From positions 1-39,407 of the forward strand of contig DALTWF010000014.1 of the NCBI GenBank assembly GCA_029987235.1: 39,407 nt of DNA, given 5' to 3'. The stretch is from Methanocorpusculum sp. GTDB lineage: Archaea > Halobacteriota > Methanomicrobia > Methanomicrobiales > Methanocorpusculaceae. Shown here piece by piece: positions 30,941 through 38,907 of the stretch (position 1 is the stretch's first letter; the number at the start of each line of letters is the position of its first letter). The notes under the pieces were generated by a model. That model was not told the DNA's origin. It ran no database searches and worked only from the letters and a program-made list of their open reading frames with translations. The position numbers were made by a program, and so were the translations under genes.

Positions 30941-31801
30941 ATGAACTTTGTTCCGCTTGTGGTTATTTGTCTTGCAATCCTCTTCTATCTCTTCCTGATA
31001 TGCCCGAAACTGTCCCGGAAAGCAAAAATGATACCCTTTTCGAAGCAGTTTATTGCGCACCGGGGGCTGTGGGGTGACGGGGTTTTGGAAAACACCCTTC
31101 CTGCATTTAAAGCCGCGGTTAAGGCGGGATTTGGTATAGAACTTGACGTGCGGCTGACAAAAGACGGGGAGGTTGTGGTGTTTCATGACGATACTCTTGA
31201 GCGTGCAGCAGGGGATTTGCGCAAAATCGAGGAACTGACGTTTGCCGAACTGCAATCCGTGCGGATTTTTGAAACCGGTTCGGTTCCAAAACTTTCTGCG
31301 GTGCTTGACCTGATTTGCGGAAAAGTTCCGGTCATTGTGGAAATCAAGCCGCAGAAAAATACGAAGGAGTTGTGTGAAAAGACTGCGGAACTGCTTGACA
31401 GATATTCGGGGACCTTTTGTATCGAGTCGTTTTCTCCGGGTGCGGTTTTATGGTTCCGGCTGCACCGCAGAAATTTTCTGCGCGGGGTACTGGTGACTTC
31501 GTATTTTGCCGAAAAAGTACAAGTGAATTTTTTTGCAAAAATCGCCTTGGAAAATCTGCTGACGAATTTTCTCACCTATCCGGATTTTGTTGCATGCGAT
31601 GTGCGCCATACAAAACAGGTGAGTCAGTTTATCTGCCGGTATCTTTTTGCACCGGCCGTTGTTTACTGGACGCTCAGGGATGAAAAAACCCTGACTGATT
31701 CTTTTGAGACGGGTGATATTTTCATCTTTGATTCGTTTGTGCCTGAGGCAAAGCCGCCGAAGATGGTTGTAAAGCCGCAGAGGAATATGAAGCTGGATTA
31801 G
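30941..31801 (+). CDS. Glycerophosphodiester phosphodiesterase family protein
   Basis: The protein has 286 residues from the ATG at 30941; a longer frame to 30629 runs through the opposite-strand hxlA gene and is rejected. An N-terminal helix (about 4-22) is a membrane anchor or signal. The GDPD barrel follows with AHRGLWGDGVLENTLPAF, GIELDVRLTKDG and VVFHDDTLERAAG, giving the catalytic His pair and the metal-binding Glu and Asp, then VIVEIKP. Such enzymes release sn-glycerol phosphate and an alcohol from lipid head groups. In an archaeon the substrate may be sn-glycerol-1-phosphate lipids, which is uncertain. Divergent from hxlA-rraA. Confidence 0.92.
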   Translation: MNFVPLVVICLAILFYLFLICPKLSRKAKMIPFSKQFIAHRGLWGDGVLENTLPAFKAAVKAGFGIELDVRLTKDGEVVVFHDDTLERAAGDLRKIEELTFAELQSVRIFETGSVPKLSAVLDLICGKVPVIVEIKPQKNTKELCEKTAELLDRYSGTFCIESFSPGAVLWFRLHRRNFLRGVLVTSYFAEKVQVNFFAKIALENLLTNFLTYPDFVACDVRHTKQVSQFICRYLFAPAVVYWTLRDEKTLTDSFETGDIFIFDSFVPEAKPPKMVVKPQRNMKLD

Positions 31802-31806
31802 GCGGT

Positions 31807-32022
31807 TTACAAATCCTGCGCTGAGGTAAAGCCGGTGTTCTGTGTACTGTTGAGTGCGCGCAGGATGTCACCTGCTTCGGCTGCTGTATCGGCAAGGGCA
31901 AGAAACCGTGTTTTTTTCAGATTTATTTTATTTCCGCACTGGCATGTTTTGGTATCGTACGCAAGGTCCGCAACCATTTTTCTGCGGCATTTCGGGCATC
32001 CTATTACAGCAAATCCGTTCAT
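31807..32022 (-). CDS. Small zinc-ribbon protein (DUF1922-like)
   Basis: This 71-residue protein has two CxxC/CxC pairs (GCPKCRRKM and KTCQCGNKI) that form a zinc ribbon, then a helical tail with FLALADTAAEAGDILRALN. The layout matches the archaeal DUF1922 family, of unknown function. It is convergent with the phosphodiesterase gene, 5 bp apart, and is transcribed away from the tRNA cluster. A role in nucleic-acid or ribosome contact is likely for such a ribbon but not shown. Confidence 0.82.
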   Translation of the reverse strand: MNGFAVIGCPKCRRKMVADLAYDTKTCQCGNKINLKKTRFLALADTAAEAGDILRALNSTQNTGFTSAQDL

Positions 32023-32090
32023 TTTGTTACTATGTAGGTATGCTTACTGTATGTATTTTTTGTCTGTTTTCGGAAGGTTAAATCGTCATG

Positions 32091-32098
32091 TTTATATT
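32091..32098 (+). promoter_or_regulatory. TATA box of the tRNA-Tyr/Asp cluster
   Basis: TTTATATT lies about 35 bp before the mature 5' end of tRNA-Tyr, allowing a leader of about ten bases. The two tRNA-Asp genes lie close behind, and no equally good box precedes them, so one transcript is likely. Confidence 0.5.
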
Positions 32099-32129
32099 CT
32101 CAGACATCATTCTAATTAAAGCAGTCATT

Positions 32130-32236
32130 CCCGACTTATCTCAGACGGTAGAGAGCTCGGCTGTAGTTAGTTTATCCTGCGGGATTTCCTTGTAGGAACC
32201 GAGATGTCCCCGGTTCGATTCCGGGAGTCGGGACCA
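32130..32236 (+). tRNA. tRNA-Tyr (GTA) with a 31-nt intron at 37/38
   Basis: The acceptor arms CCCGACT/AGTCGGG have C1-G72, the identity pair of archaeal tRNA-Tyr. The D-stem is TCTC/GAGA, anticodon stem CTCGG/CCGAG, T-arm CCCGG-TTCGATT-CCGGG, discriminator A, and CCA is encoded (32234-32236). The intron is 32167-32197. A bulge-helix-bulge forms: loop bases 32-35 (CUGU) pair with GUAG of the intron, the bulges are A36-G37-U and G-A-A38, and an internal hairpin ATCC-TGCG-GGAT caps the intron. Splicing would be by the archaeal tRNA endonuclease. Confidence 0.93.
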
Positions 32237-32262
32237 TTTTAGAATGACTCTGACACTTGAAT

Positions 32263-32335
32263 GTCCAAGTAGTGTAGTGGCCTATCATGCAGCCCTGTCA
32301 CGGCTGCGACTCGGATTCGAATTCCGACTTGGACG
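32263..32335 (+). tRNA. tRNA-Asp (GTC), copy 1
   Basis: The 73-nt cloverleaf has acceptor arms GTCCAAG/CTTGGAC, anticodon stem CAGCC/GGCTG with loop CTGTCAC, T-arm TCGGA-TTCGAAT-TCCGA and discriminator G. CCA is not encoded. A T-rich stretch follows. Confidence 0.95.
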
Positions 32336-32378
32336 TTTTTGTTTTTCTAAGTTTCAGAGATGATGCAAAGGTACTTGT

Positions 32379-32451
32379 GTCCAAGTAGTGTAGTGGCCTA
32401 TCATGCAGCCCTGTCACGGCTGCGACTCGGATTCGAATTCCGACTTGGACG
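32379..32451 (+). tRNA. tRNA-Asp (GTC), copy 2
   Basis: Base-for-base identical to copy 1 at 32263-32335, 43 bp downstream. The flanks differ, so the duplication covers the gene and only a few adjacent bases. It is followed by TTCTTTTGTTTTTTTG and a long hairpin. Confidence 0.95.
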
Positions 32452-32461
32452 TTCTTTTGTT

Positions 32462-32499
32462 TTTTTGTAACTATTCATCATGGTGAATAGTTACAAAAA
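32462..32499. terminator. Bidirectional terminator hairpin between tRNA-Asp and the ADP-ribosylglycohydrolase gene
   Basis: A perfect 16-bp inverted repeat (arm TTTTTGTAACTATTCA, loop TCATGG) lies between two convergent transcription units. It presents a T-run on either strand, which suits termination from both directions. Confidence 0.7.
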
Positions 32500-32502
32500 T
32501 AA

Positions 32503-33432
32503 TTAAAACCACGCCTCATCAAACGCCCTGCACAGCGTATCAATCTGCTCCTTTCCCTTAAGACACCTGGTCCACTCATCAGGAATCGCCTCAGCACCGT
32601 ACAAAATCCCGGCAAGCCCTCCTGCAACGGCCGCGGTTGTATCTGTGTCCTCTCCTAAATTTACCGCATGAAGCACCGTTTTCTCATAGGAATCCTCCTG
32701 CAGAAGAACCCACAGTGCTGCCTCAAGCGTATCAACCGCAAACCCCCCGCTTCTGATGCCGACTTCCCCTATCTTCCCTAAAATCCGGTTGAAAATCCGT
32801 GTGAAATACTGATAGGACGGCCGGAAGTCCGGATTTTCATGATAGTACCGTGCCGCAGCAGAAGCCCCCTCCTCAACCGCCCAGACTTTATCTTCTCCGT
32901 CAAGCAGTTTTACTGCAACACAGGCGTAAATGCCGCAGGTCATTTTGCTAATCGGATGCGCATGCGTAAGAGCTGAATAGGTATGAATGAGCTCAAACGC
33001 CTCCGGCGTCCGCACCGCGTCCCGGCCGTATTTTGCATACGCGCAGTACACCGCGGGCAAAATCCGCATAAGCGAACCGTTTCCGTTGTCTTTTTCCGCA
33101 GTTCCGGGAATACGGCTTTCTATTGCACGGTATGTGGCAGTTCCCACGTCAAAAACATCGCCGTCTGAGGTATATTTTCCTTCATTAAGCCATGCGGAAA
33201 ACCGCATTATGCAGTCCTCTGGATTTATCCCGTGCGCAAGACTGTCAAGTGCTGCAAGCGTAAGACTTGTGTCATCCGACCAGGTTCCCTCCGGTTTGTT
33301 TCCCGTTCCAAACCCGCGCATTTTGCAAACAGGGTTTTCCTGCAGGATTTTGCGGGGGGTGAATTCCACGGGGACACCAAGAGCGTCACCGCATGCAAGA
33401 CCCAGAATTCCGGGGTAACAGGATAGTTTCAT
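32503..33432 (-). CDS. ADP-ribosylglycohydrolase family protein
   Basis: This 309-residue all-helical protein of the DraG/ARH family has the dinuclear-metal motifs GLACGDALGVPVEF, GTWSDDTSLTLAALDSL, THAHPISKM and NLGEDTDTTAAVAGGLAG, with all the usual acidic ligands present. These enzymes remove ADP-ribose from proteins, nucleic acids or small molecules. No ADP-ribosyltransferase (DraT) or nitrogenase gene is in the window, so the substrate is unknown. A TATA-like AATAAATACC at 33457-33466 (plus-strand reading) lies about 29 bp from the start. Divergent from the pilin-like cassette. Confidence 0.93.
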   Translation of the reverse strand: MKLSCYPGILGLACGDALGVPVEFTPRKILQENPVCKMRGFGTGNKPEGTWSDDTSLTLAALDSLAHGINPEDCIMRFSAWLNEGKYTSDGDVFDVGTATYRAIESRIPGTAEKDNGNGSLMRILPAVYCAYAKYGRDAVRTPEAFELIHTYSALTHAHPISKMTCGIYACVAVKLLDGEDKVWAVEEGASAAARYYHENPDFRPSYQYFTRIFNRILGKIGEVGIRSGGFAVDTLEAALWVLLQEDSYEKTVLHAVNLGEDTDTTAAVAGGLAGILYGAEAIPDEWTRCLKGKEQIDTLCRAFDEAWF

Positions 33433-33497
33433 GCATTAAAATAGGTCGGTGAGGGTATTTATTGTTTGGTTTGGTGGTTTGCCTCACTCAAAACTAT

Positions 33498-33506
33498 CAT
33501 ATAGTA
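33498..33506 (+). promoter_or_regulatory. TATA-like box of the pilin-like cassette
   Basis: CATATAGTA is centred about 28 bp before the ATG at 33530, suggesting a leaderless mRNA for the three-gene pilin-like operon. It supports that ATG over the longer frame to 33449. Confidence 0.45.
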
Positions 33507-33529
33507 CTATCACCAATATTTATTCATTC

Positions 33530-34597
33530 ATGTTCCGGCAGAAAGACGGTGCGGCTTCAGATGTAATTGCATTTATTCTGATTATGGGTCTGGTAGTTAT
33601 AGTGGTCGCTGCCTGGATGCTGATTATAATTCCAGATCAGGGGTACCAGGCGGAAAGTGCCCATGATGAAAAAGTTTTGCTTGAGTTTGCGGATTTGAAG
33701 AAAGGGATAGATTTGATGTGGCTGAATAATCTGAGAGAAAATACTAATTCGTATTTGATATCCCTTGCACCGAGCGAGCGAACCAGTCTTTCAACACTCC
33801 TGTATCTTGCACCGACACTCGGGTCGGGAAGAATTAAGATAGAGAAAGGGACCAGAATTCAGCTGCTTGATACCTATGTCGGCATGACCATAAGTAAAAG
33901 TGGTGTTAAACTGCTTCTCCCGCCGGAACCAAGAAGAGAAACACAATCCGATGAATTATCAGCTCCGAAGTATGCAGAAGTGAATCTTCTGAGAGTTTCA
34001 TACTTTACAGATAACGCATATGCGCCGAATTATTCTATAATCTATGAAGGGGGAGTTGTGTTTTATGCGGATGAAGCCGGAAATACCTATAAACTGATAG
34101 ATCCCTTTATTGATGCATATTTAAGAGATAATACAAAGGCCAAGAACTATATATTGATTGCAGCAGACAAGGACTTAAAAAAATCCGTGCTTCTTGGGAA
34201 CCTCCCTGTCGTAATAAATTATGCCTTCACAAAATCTTTCAACAGATTCACATTCCCGGATGATTCCACCCTGCCTATGGATTACAGGAGAATAAACGGT
34301 AATGTCCTTGAATTAAAAAGAGATTATGTGGAGTTGTATCATACATCTGGTGACGGTCTTGATGCGGTAAAAGTATATGATGCTGTTACTGATGATAAAG
34401 AGACGGAGTTAAACAAAAATATCGCTGATTACTGGAGAAAATGGGTTTTTGACGAATTTTACCGGAAAGAATTAAATGTGGCGTATGATCCGGTAACAGA
34501 TGACGGAAAAACTTATAATGACTATTTCAACCCCAACGGAGATATCGTCCAGGTTAAATATTATGATGTAAGTATTGCTTCGGGGGTAAGTGCCTGA
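33530..34597 (+). CDS. Pilin-like secreted protein 1
   Basis: The protein has 355 residues from the ATG at 33530. A short charged head (MFRQKDGAASD) leads into one hydrophobic helix (about 12-34), the layout of an archaeal type IV pilin with a class III signal peptide cleaved after a small residue. The large exterior part is not recognised by me. It shares with the next two proteins a helix after the membrane segment (HDEKVLLEFADLKKGID), a following GSGRIKIEKGTRI and a late YEGG strand (SIIYEGGVVFYAD). No cysteines are present. The stop overlaps the next ATG (TGATG). A structural or minor pilin subunit is inferred; a homologous domain of unknown function is possible. Confidence 0.78.
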   Translation: MFRQKDGAASDVIAFILIMGLVVIVVAAWMLIIIPDQGYQAESAHDEKVLLEFADLKKGIDLMWLNNLRENTNSYLISLAPSERTSLSTLLYLAPTLGSGRIKIEKGTRIQLLDTYVGMTISKSGVKLLLPPEPRRETQSDELSAPKYAEVNLLRVSYFTDNAYAPNYSIIYEGGVVFYADEAGNTYKLIDPFIDAYLRDNTKAKNYILIAADKDLKKSVLLGNLPVVINYAFTKSFNRFTFPDDSTLPMDYRRINGNVLELKRDYVELYHTSGDGLDAVKVYDAVTDDKETELNKNIADYWRKWVFDEFYRKELNVAYDPVTDDGKTYNDYFNPNGDIVQVKYYDVSIASGVSA

Positions 34598-35253
34598 TGC
34601 CTTCAAAAGACAGCGGTGTAACTGAAATTGTCAGTTTTATCATCATTATCTCGCTCATTATTGCGGCATGTCTTATCTGGATTATGGTAGCTGTGCCTAT
34701 TCATGGCGAAAATAATGAAATAACCCATAATGATGAAGTTCTGCTTGAGATGGCAAATCTCAAATATGATATTGATACGCTGATGAGCAGTAATATTCTC
34801 GGTGTCAGCAGGTCATGTATTGTTTCCTTTGGTCCGAGAGGGGATAAAACCCAGGTTACATTTCTTCCGGATTTGTCATCTATGTTTTCCGGAGGCACGA
34901 TTCGTCTTGAAGCCGGTGAAACTATCAGAAATAACGAAGGAGGTAATTCTGGCTATTCAAAACTGAAGATAACGTACCAGTCCGCAAACAGATATGCAGA
35001 GAATGTATGGATTTGTTATGATGGCGGAAAGTTGTATAATTCACCGGCCTCTTATACATCGGGCAGACCGCTGATGACTTCTCTGCACAGTTCCAGTACA
35101 GATATCATTTCAGCAGTTGAGAACGGATATCTGGAAGAGTTAGGCGGAAATGAGTTTGCAGTCATTACCTTTAAACTTGTTAATCAGGTGCCGTTTGATG
35201 GAAAAATGGTGAATGTTTTTGAACTTGATACAGGAGGCACATATAATGGATAA
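34597..35253 (+). CDS. Pilin-like secreted protein 2
   Basis: This 218-residue protein has a charged head ending in KDSG, then TEIVSF and a hydrophobic helix (about 11-34). The outer domain resembles protein 1 and is the shortest of the three: HNDEVLLEMANLKYDIDTL matches the first helix, GGTIRLEAGETI the beta strand and WICYDGGKLY the YEGG strand. It overlaps the neighbour genes by 1 and 8 bp. The role is inferred to be the same kind of surface filament subunit as proteins 1 and 3. It is not a recognised named family to me. Confidence 0.76.
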   Translation: MPSKDSGVTEIVSFIIIISLIIAACLIWIMVAVPIHGENNEITHNDEVLLEMANLKYDIDTLMSSNILGVSRSCIVSFGPRGDKTQVTFLPDLSSMFSGGTIRLEAGETIRNNEGGNSGYSKLKITYQSANRYAENVWICYDGGKLYNSPASYTSGRPLMTSLHSSSTDIISAVENGYLEELGGNEFAVITFKLVNQVPFDGKMVNVFELDTGGTYNG

Positions 35254-36154
35254 AAAGGATTCCGGTGTTTCGGTTGTAATCATTTTCATTATGGTTTTAG
35301 CCGTATTAGCAGTAGTTGTAGCAGTGTGGGCTCTTCTTGGCGTGCCGGGGCAGATAAATGAGATGAATTATCAGCATTCTTACAAGGTGGAAAACAAATT
35401 CGGCGATTACCAGGCTGTTCTGCATTCAATTTACCTCAGTGATTATAATACAAAAAGAAAAGAAGGTTACACCCGTCCCGGTTCTGTCACCTATTCAAAT
35501 ATTATCCCGGTTGGAAGACCCGGTCAGACTGCCACTCTTGAACTGAAGCAGGATGTTGCACGGTTTTACGGAACGGATGGCGATATTAAAACGTATACGG
35601 TTATCGGTACTGATGCGAAAAAAATCAGGATTGACCGTTTGTCTGTTCAGTCTGCTCATGATTGTGAAATAGGTCTTGAGGGCGGAGGCGTATTCCGGCG
35701 TGACAGGGATTCTGCATTCTGGATTATCCGGCCGTTAATCAGCAGTTATGAAACTGACAGTACATATAATGATATTATTATGTCCCAGTATGATGATTTA
35801 TGTTCAGTTTGTGTTACAACAAACGGTGACGTGTCATTAAGTACCTGGTATGAAGATGAGTATGATCAGTTGTGGTATGGTCTGACCTTTTATTCCCCTG
35901 AGAAATGGGAAGCGGAATTATGGTATGATTATTTCTATGAAATGCAGCAGGTTAACCTTGTTCTGAACGAGCAGGGTCTGAAAGGTCCGCTGAGTATTAT
36001 ATCTCTTGGTACAATAACGGAGGTTCCCGGAGGTCCGGGTTCGTTCTACCGTGATGCGGAGGTAACCGGCGGCTGGTACTTTGATTTCTTTATTGATGAC
36101 AGTATTACCAGTCCTTTGTACGGAGTGAAGCAGACTCAGTCTTCTTTATCCTGA
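35246..36154 (+). CDS. Pilin-like secreted protein 3
   Basis: The protein has 302 residues from the ATG at 35246, chosen over 35213 because GGAGG lies 8 bases before it. The head MDKKDSGVSVV precedes a hydrophobic helix (about 9-31). The outer part is the most diverged of the three; it keeps GQTATLELKQDV and IGLEGGGVFRR at the positions of the strands seen in proteins 1 and 2, and ends with an aromatic-rich region (WYEDEYDQLWYGLTFYS). Its two cysteines (in DDLCSVCVTT) could form a disulfide or metal pair. It ends 103 bp before the large pilin-headed gene, which has its own TATA box. Confidence 0.75.
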   Translation: MDKKDSGVSVVIIFIMVLAVLAVVVAVWALLGVPGQINEMNYQHSYKVENKFGDYQAVLHSIYLSDYNTKRKEGYTRPGSVTYSNIIPVGRPGQTATLELKQDVARFYGTDGDIKTYTVIGTDAKKIRIDRLSVQSAHDCEIGLEGGGVFRRDRDSAFWIIRPLISSYETDSTYNDIIMSQYDDLCSVCVTTNGDVSLSTWYEDEYDQLWYGLTFYSPEKWEAELWYDYFYEMQQVNLVLNEQGLKGPLSIISLGTITEVPGGPGSFYRDAEVTGGWYFDFFIDDSITSPLYGVKQTQSSLS

Positions 36155-36222
36155 TTTTTTACCATACAGTCCTTATCTTATTTTTGCAGGTCGCTGGCAG
36201 ATACTTTTGTCCGGACATAATG

Positions 36223-36230
36223 TATAAATA
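36223..36230 (+). promoter_or_regulatory. TATA box of the large pilin-headed gene
   Basis: TATAAATA lies about 31 bp before the ATG at 36258, so the gene can be transcribed separately from the three pilin-like genes. A short leader of a few bases is expected. Confidence 0.5.
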
Positions 36231-36257
36231 GTGTGAGATATAAAATATAACTTATCT

Positions 36258-38759
36258 ATGGAATCGAATTCAGGCGTTTCAAGTGTTGTCGGAGTAGTGC
36301 TCCTGGTGGCACTGGTGATTATTTCTGCAGGAATCGTCAGTGTATTTTTAATCACTCAGGTAACTGATGCTACATATAACGGTCCGCAGATGTCATTCCA
36401 GCTTGCTGACATCGAGATGCAAAATCGGTTGTATCATACAGGTGGCGACTCTATTGAATGGGCAAATACAAAAGTGTATTTTAATGGCAAGGATATTACC
36501 AATCTGTGTGTCGTGAAAAATTATGTTAACGGTGAAGATATACCCATTGGTCCTTCTCCGGCACATACTGTGTCTGGAAATGATACTATGTCAACCGGTC
36601 AGGTATTATTATTCTATGATGAAAATGGTGTTGCCATACCGGCCGAGGCTGTTTGTATCATAAATACCGACGGAACAAAAGAGTATGTTTTGTACAGAGG
36701 AGGTTTGTATGCATCCGGTGAAGGCGCCCGCCCGACTGTTATTCCCACTCCGTCTGCGACTCTTACACCCAAAGTGACTGTTGCTCCGACACCTGTGTCC
36801 GGAGGCGATGATTACCGGAAACTGACGATTCATTTCATCACTTTGGATAATGTTGAACTCGCTGCAGATTATGAAGGGTATTTTGAAATAGGTGATATTT
36901 ACAGCGTTCAGGTTCCAACGGTTTTCGGATACACATCATATGATTCCAGTGATTTAACCAAAAAAATCGAGTATGTTTCCGGAAAAATGGGTGACGGTGA
37001 TGTAGAAGTGTATGTATATTATGCTCCGGAAGTCACTGTTATTAACCTGAAGGTTGATGAGAATGTGTTTTATCCGAAAAATACCGATGTGTCTGACCCG
37101 GGAACTGAAACCAGATTACCTGTCGGTAAGGAAGCTATCGTGTCCGGTACCACTCAGGCATTAGATTACAACAGCAGTACAAAAGAACTTGAAGATACAT
37201 TTACTCCGTTAACAATGCCTGATACTCACATATACAAGGATATTTATACTGCGGCCGGCTATTATACCGAGCCGTATGGTCAGGGTGTGCAGGTTCTTGA
37301 TGGCGGTGGAAAAACTATTCCCGGAGTGTCCGGATATACGGATGATGACGGAAACTGGATATATGAAAATACCGGGGAAGAGCTTACGCTGTATGTAAAG
37401 TGGACATATATCCTGTGTTATTGCGGATGGGAAATTCCATCTCAGGGAGATTATTCAACAAAACTGCAGTATAGACCCAGTATGGATGTACATCTTGTGT
37501 ATGGTATACCGCATTCGATAGTTGACCCTTATGATTATACTACAGTGAATGCAGATTTGCGCGGACTTAGTGGTGTTAAGCCTGATTACGCACGTTTGTT
37601 CCGTGACGGCGCGAATCCGGAAAATTACAAAAACTCCTTATTTGGTAATAAAGAAGAGCATATATTCTCCGGATGGATGGCGACAGGTACTGGTAATCTT
37701 CAGCCTATAGGGACAGTGTGGGAATGTGTTCCATTAGGTGTGGGCTTTAAAAAATATGATGGAACTCACTATATAGAAGATGATTTCTCGAAAGTCTATG
37801 TCTACGGATACTGGAGATATGATGCTACAGCCGGCAACGAAGACCCCGGATTTACGTTTTATAAAGTAATTTATAATGCAAACGGCGGAACACTTCCTAA
37901 TGGATATACTGAGCAGACGAGGTATTACATTACGAGAAATAAAGATCAGTACAGTAGTGGACATATAACTACGATTCCCAAACCGGCTGAGGACCCTGTT
38001 CGTTCAGGTTATTCGTTTAAGGGATGGTATACAAAAGATAAAGATGGAAAGTTATCTACAGAATATACTTTCACCACAAATGTTGTGGAGAAAGGCGGTA
38101 CTTTGACGCTGTATGCAAACTGGGGTGACTCTTCCGGTTCGGCGACTCCGACAGCAACTCCGACTTCATCATCCGGTGTCAAACACAGTGTAACTTATAA
38201 TCTCAACGACGGAACGTACGGAGGAACAATCTCCTCGGGCAGTTATAGTGCAGGTACGTCTGTTACCATTTCTTCTGCAAAACCCACAAGGACACATTAT
38301 ACGTTTGCAGGCTGGGATACGGTTCAAAATGGTATTATCCGGTATGTGCCGGGTGGAACTATGATTATGCCGGATCATGATGTGACACTTTATGCACAGT
38401 GGATTGGTGATTCTGTACCTGTCACATTCGATGCAAACGGTGGTTCGGTTAGTCCGGCATCCAAATCTGTGTCCTATGGTTCTCCATATGGTACTCTGCC
38501 TACGCCGTCCCGTGCGACAGTAACGGATGCGCCGGTTGTTTCCGGCGGTACAACAACGATTACCACCACGTCATACATATTTGACGGCTGGTACACGAAT
38601 ACAGTGGGCGGTACCAAAATCACTGAAACATCTGTAGTAAATGATACCAAACCGCAGACACTTTATGCACGCTGGGTTGAATCGTCTTCCACGCAGATTA
38701 TCAGTACCGGTGTTGAAGGCGGTCCCGGGCGCAAGACGGTTGCCGAATCTGAATCCTAA
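36258..38759 (+). CDS. Large surface protein: archaeal pilin head with Listeria-Bacteroides (InlB-type) repeats
   Basis: This is an 833-residue protein. Residues 1-150 are an archaeal type IV pilin N-terminal domain: SGVSSVVGVVLLVALVI, then a beta domain with WANTKVYFNGKDITN. A Thr/Pro linker (about 157-183) follows. The rest is repetitive: a MucBP-like unit (about 187-257), two degenerate units, the second ending near YVYGYW, and three clear InlB-type repeats at about 535-622, 644-715 and 721-806. Each clear unit starts like VTYNLNDG or VIYNANGG, has a FKGWYT- or FAGWDT-like turn and ends LYANW, LYAQW or LYARW. A second Thr/Pro linker lies at about 629-640. No C-terminal anchor is seen. An adhesive pilus tip or filament protein is the likeliest role. 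Confidence 0.87.
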   Translation: MESNSGVSSVVGVVLLVALVIISAGIVSVFLITQVTDATYNGPQMSFQLADIEMQNRLYHTGGDSIEWANTKVYFNGKDITNLCVVKNYVNGEDIPIGPSPAHTVSGNDTMSTGQVLLFYDENGVAIPAEAVCIINTDGTKEYVLYRGGLYASGEGARPTVIPTPSATLTPKVTVAPTPVSGGDDYRKLTIHFITLDNVELAADYEGYFEIGDIYSVQVPTVFGYTSYDSSDLTKKIEYVSGKMGDGDVEVYVYYAPEVTVINLKVDENVFYPKNTDVSDPGTETRLPVGKEAIVSGTTQALDYNSSTKELEDTFTPLTMPDTHIYKDIYTAAGYYTEPYGQGVQVLDGGGKTIPGVSGYTDDDGNWIYENTGEELTLYVKWTYILCYCGWEIPSQGDYSTKLQYRPSMDVHLVYGIPHSIVDPYDYTTVNADLRGLSGVKPDYARLFRDGANPENYKNSLFGNKEEHIFSGWMATGTGNLQPIGTVWECVPLGVGFKKYDGTHYIEDDFSKVYVYGYWRYDATAGNEDPGFTFYKVIYNANGGTLPNGYTEQTRYYITRNKDQYSSGHITTIPKPAEDPVRSGYSFKGWYTKDKDGKLSTEYTFTTNVVEKGGTLTLYANWGDSSGSATPTATPTSSSGVKHSVTYNLNDGTYGGTISSGSYSAGTSVTISSAKPTRTHYTFAGWDTVQNGIIRYVPGGTMIMPDHDVTLYAQWIGDSVPVTFDANGGSVSPASKSVSYGSPYGTLPTPSRATVTDAPVVSGGTTTITTTSYIFDGWYTNTVGGTKITETSVVNDTKPQTLYARWVESSSTQIISTGVEGGPGRKTVAESES

Positions 38760-38823
38760 TCTTAAATTCCTCCTTTTTTCATAGATTTCTGCAGCAGATT
38801 CCGTCTGAGTTTTTGCGGGTGTT

Positions 38824-38873
38824 GTTCCAAAACCTGAAAATACAGGAGGGGTTTTGGAACAGGTTTCTTTTTT
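38824..38873 (+). terminator. Hairpin and T-rich tail after the large surface gene
   Basis: GTTCCAAAACC (38824-38834) pairs perfectly with GGTTTTGGAAC (38850-38860), and AGGTTTCTTTTTTC follows. It lies about 65 bp after the stop codon and probably ends the surface-protein transcript. The same TTTTGGAAC sequence recurs at 39157-39165. Confidence 0.55.
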
Positions 38874-38907
38874 CAGTGCAGGGGCTGGGGTGAGTATGAA
38901 ATTGAAT

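Noticed and set aside
32263..32451. Two direct repeats as a possible CRISPR or integration array
   Set aside because: The repeats are complete tRNA-Asp genes. No CRISPR-like repeat-spacer pattern was seen anywhere in the window.
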